Shown piece after piece: positions 60,501-63,500 of a stretch of DNA of 64,000 nucleotides. This DNA is from Taudactylus pleione (taxonomy: Eukaryota; Chordata; Amphibia; Anura; Myobatrachidae), in contig JAUIMM010000701.1 in the NCBI GenBank assembly GCA_031769625.1, positions 62,001 through 126,000 of the forward strand, given 5' to 3'. The notes under the pieces were generated by a model, which was not told where the DNA came from, searched no databases, and was given only the letters and a program-made list of their open reading frames with translations. The translations under genes were made by a program, and so were the position numbers. Every line of letters begins with the position of its first letter. Positions within the stretch are counted from its first letter, which is position 1.

Positions 60501-63500
60501 TCCTTGTCGGGGGAGAGGTACACAGGGGGACAGGTCCGCGTGCTCCCTGAGAGTATCCACGCTGCCAGTAAGAAAATGGCCGCTGGAGACCTCAGAGGAG
60601 GAGTGGCCCGAGTAGCTGCAGCTCAGCGACGCCAGACTCCGAGCTGAAAGGCGCGCTGAGCTGAGGGGAGGAGCCGCTGACAGGGAAGGCTTCCTCCCCT
60701 GGCTAGCATATTTAACCCCCAAGGTTGCGGCATCCCGCTTGCCGCTTAATTACCCTGGTGGTCTAGTGGTCTGGCGGGGTATGCCTCCGATGGAGGGGGG
60801 GCCCGCCGCCACCGCTAGCGCCTCCGGTCTGTCCCCTAGACCGGGGGCATGGGACTGCATATGAAAGGCATTACCCGCGCACCGCCGCTAATCAGCGGTG
60901 CGCGGCTTACCTGATCTCCCCGGCGTCTTCCGGCAGCAGTCCCGGGGGAAGCCAGAGTCCGGCTAGTACAGACTCTGGCTTCCCCCGCCGCGATCCCCAG
61001 TTCAGTGCTGGCGTCGCGGCGCCAGCAGGGAGAAGGAGCGGCAGCGTGGGCGTCTGTACAGACAGCCCATCGCTGCCGCTCTGGAGAAAAAGAAAAAACT
61101 GTAGTCAAAAAATAAATAAATTTAACTAAGTTAAAAAAGCTTTAGGGGGCTGCTCCTGCAGACCCCCCCCCGCAGGGTGACCCGACTCCGGCCGGGCACC
61201 ATCTTAAACTGAGGTGCCTGTGGCTCGGGGGCGGGGTATAGGGGAGGTTAGACCCAAGTGCATCCTGGGAGCAGCTAAAAGCTTTAACTCCGTGGTGCCC
61301 GAGGATCCAGGATCCAGCTATACCCCAAGGTCACCCTGTGGACCCCTATGGACCCTGAAATAGAAATCATGGATATTGGATCTATTGTTACCAAATCAAC
61401 TAAGCAGGTCTGAAAATATTTTTGAAGTCATTTAATAGTCTGCTTCTTTAATTTGACATGACTAAGTATACCACATAGGTAACATGCAAAACAAACATGC
61501 GGCTTACTCATGACGGGTCCCAGCAACTGTCAGCTGAGAGAAGTTTTTCACTTTCTCCCGAACTACTTGTATTCCTCTTTCATCAGATGCATTTAATTCT
61601 AGTACTCGCTGTCGAAACAATTCTGGTCTGTAAACAAATTGAACATATAGCAGTTAAATAAAAAAATCCATTAGTACCTGCAAGAAGAAAAAAATAAAGA
61701 TATAATCAAAAAGAATAAATTTTGCACAATGCCCTACAATACAAGACATTAACTCCAGAGAGCACATCTGCTGTGACAATATTTATAGAACTATCCTTGT
61801 ACGGAATCTGTATGAAATACCGCCAGATGTTAGCCTGGCGGATGCTATACAGACGCCGGAAAGCAGAACAGCAGGATCCCGACTAAGGTAAGTTTCTAAC
61901 TATCCCTAACCCTCTCCCTTCCCCCCCTTAGGGGTGCCTAACCCTAACCTCCCCTAACCTAACCCTGCTGGGGTGGGCCCTAACCCTAAGTCCCCCCAGG
62001 TGCCCCTAATCCATCACCCCCGCGACTGTCCGCACTCGGTGCCTGGCTTACCTTCGTTCGGTATGCCGGGAGTCGGGCTCCCGGCGTAGGTATGACAGGC
62101 GTCGAGATTTCAACGCCTGTCATTAGTCCCCTGCCGGGATTTGACAGTCGGGAAGCCGGTGGTCGCTATTTCGACCGTCGGCTTCTTGACTGCATCCCCT
62201 TGTACTTAAATCTAAATATTGATATTAATCTAGGTCAGAAGTTACATGTTTGATATGGGCATTAACCGAGTCACTACAGGGTTCAAGTTTATCTAACCCA
62301 TTTAAAACAAGCCTTGTGGGTTGGGTCAAACACACTGACAAGTTATTTCACAGTAGTCCAGGGTGACTGCACTCTAATCAGTTTGAAAACTCTGAGCCAT
62401 ACATAATAAAAAGTTCAGAGTGACAGCTCACAGTATGTTGGCTGCTTGAAATGACCCCTAAAGCGAAAAAAGAAAAAAAAAAAAATCAGACCTATACAAT
62501 TAAGGTAGAATACAATAGTCATAGTTCAGCTGAAAATCTATTGCACATCTCTTATAAAGCAAATTACTAAACACACTACTACAGAAAGCTGAAGCTCCTT
62601 CAATACCTTTAGCATAGTGAGGGAGAGGTATCAAACCTTGGAGAAATTAAGCACAGATACAAACTAAACACCTAACTCATTTTACAGGAGGGGTGAAAAA
62701 TTAGTTAGAAGCTGACAGGTTGGTACTTTCTTTCCAAGCATTGATACATTTCCCCTGGGGGAGATGTACCAAGTCTCCTAAAGAGTAGAGAAGTGGACCA
62801 ATGGAGAAGTTTCCATAGCAATCAAATAGCTTCTAGCTAGCATTTAAAAAGTTCAGTCTATAAAATAATAGAAGCTGAGTGGTTGTATGGGCAACTTCTC
62901 CACTGGTCCACTTCCCTACTCTTTAGAAGATACATCTGCCCCAGTGCTCTAAAAGGGACACAATAAAAGTGAATAACCTTAAACTGTTCGGCATCTGAGT
63001 AAAGTTTGGTACACACTATACGACTGCGTACGCAGTCTATGGGGCAGCCACACTCACTATATGCTGCATTAGTATAACAGCTCACCTGTAACACGACAAC
63101 CTCTTTGAAAGGAGTTAAAGAGTGGACATATTTAAGTATAAACATTACATTTACATCATGCATGGTATTCTGCTCAGTAACACAGTCTTGGATATATATT
63201 AAATGTTATTTTGGCTTTACTTGACATTCAAAGGAAAATTGCTAAATAATCACTAAATAATAGAAACAAGATCAATTAAATTGAGCAATAAATATACTTT
63301 ACCTACACCAATTATTTTAAGGAAAGGCAGATGCTCCTTTGGCGCTATATAACTTAACACACTTCAGTTTCAGAAACATAAGTAGTAAAAACTTAGGAAC
63401 AACTGCAGTTTTGCTTTGATTACCACTGGGAAAGATGAAAGATAATACACTGCTTTCAGGATATATACCAAGTATGAGTGTATTTTACAGCTAAAGAAAT

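Larger units (their letters stand above)
55251..61366 (-). mobile_element. DIRS-type retrotransposon copy F, best preserved
   Basis: 6.1 kb, minus strand, sense with RFC4. Element order from the right: 5' terminal repeat (61366-61182), leader, gag-like ORF (60168 on), RT/RNase H ORF (58676 on), linker and YR ORF (to 55598), ICR (55697-55586), 3' leader and 3' terminal repeat (55440-55251). The terminal repeats share about 150 bp, including CCCAGGATGCACTTGGGTC. The 3' end has an additional ~35-base palindromic extension. Only a handful of frameshifts separate it from an intact state, so it is the youngest copy here. Confidence 0.92.

Noticed and set aside
61898..61990. Interstitial telomere
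   Set aside because: The CCCTAA units are interrupted and few, and they sit inside a larger repeat with its own structure.
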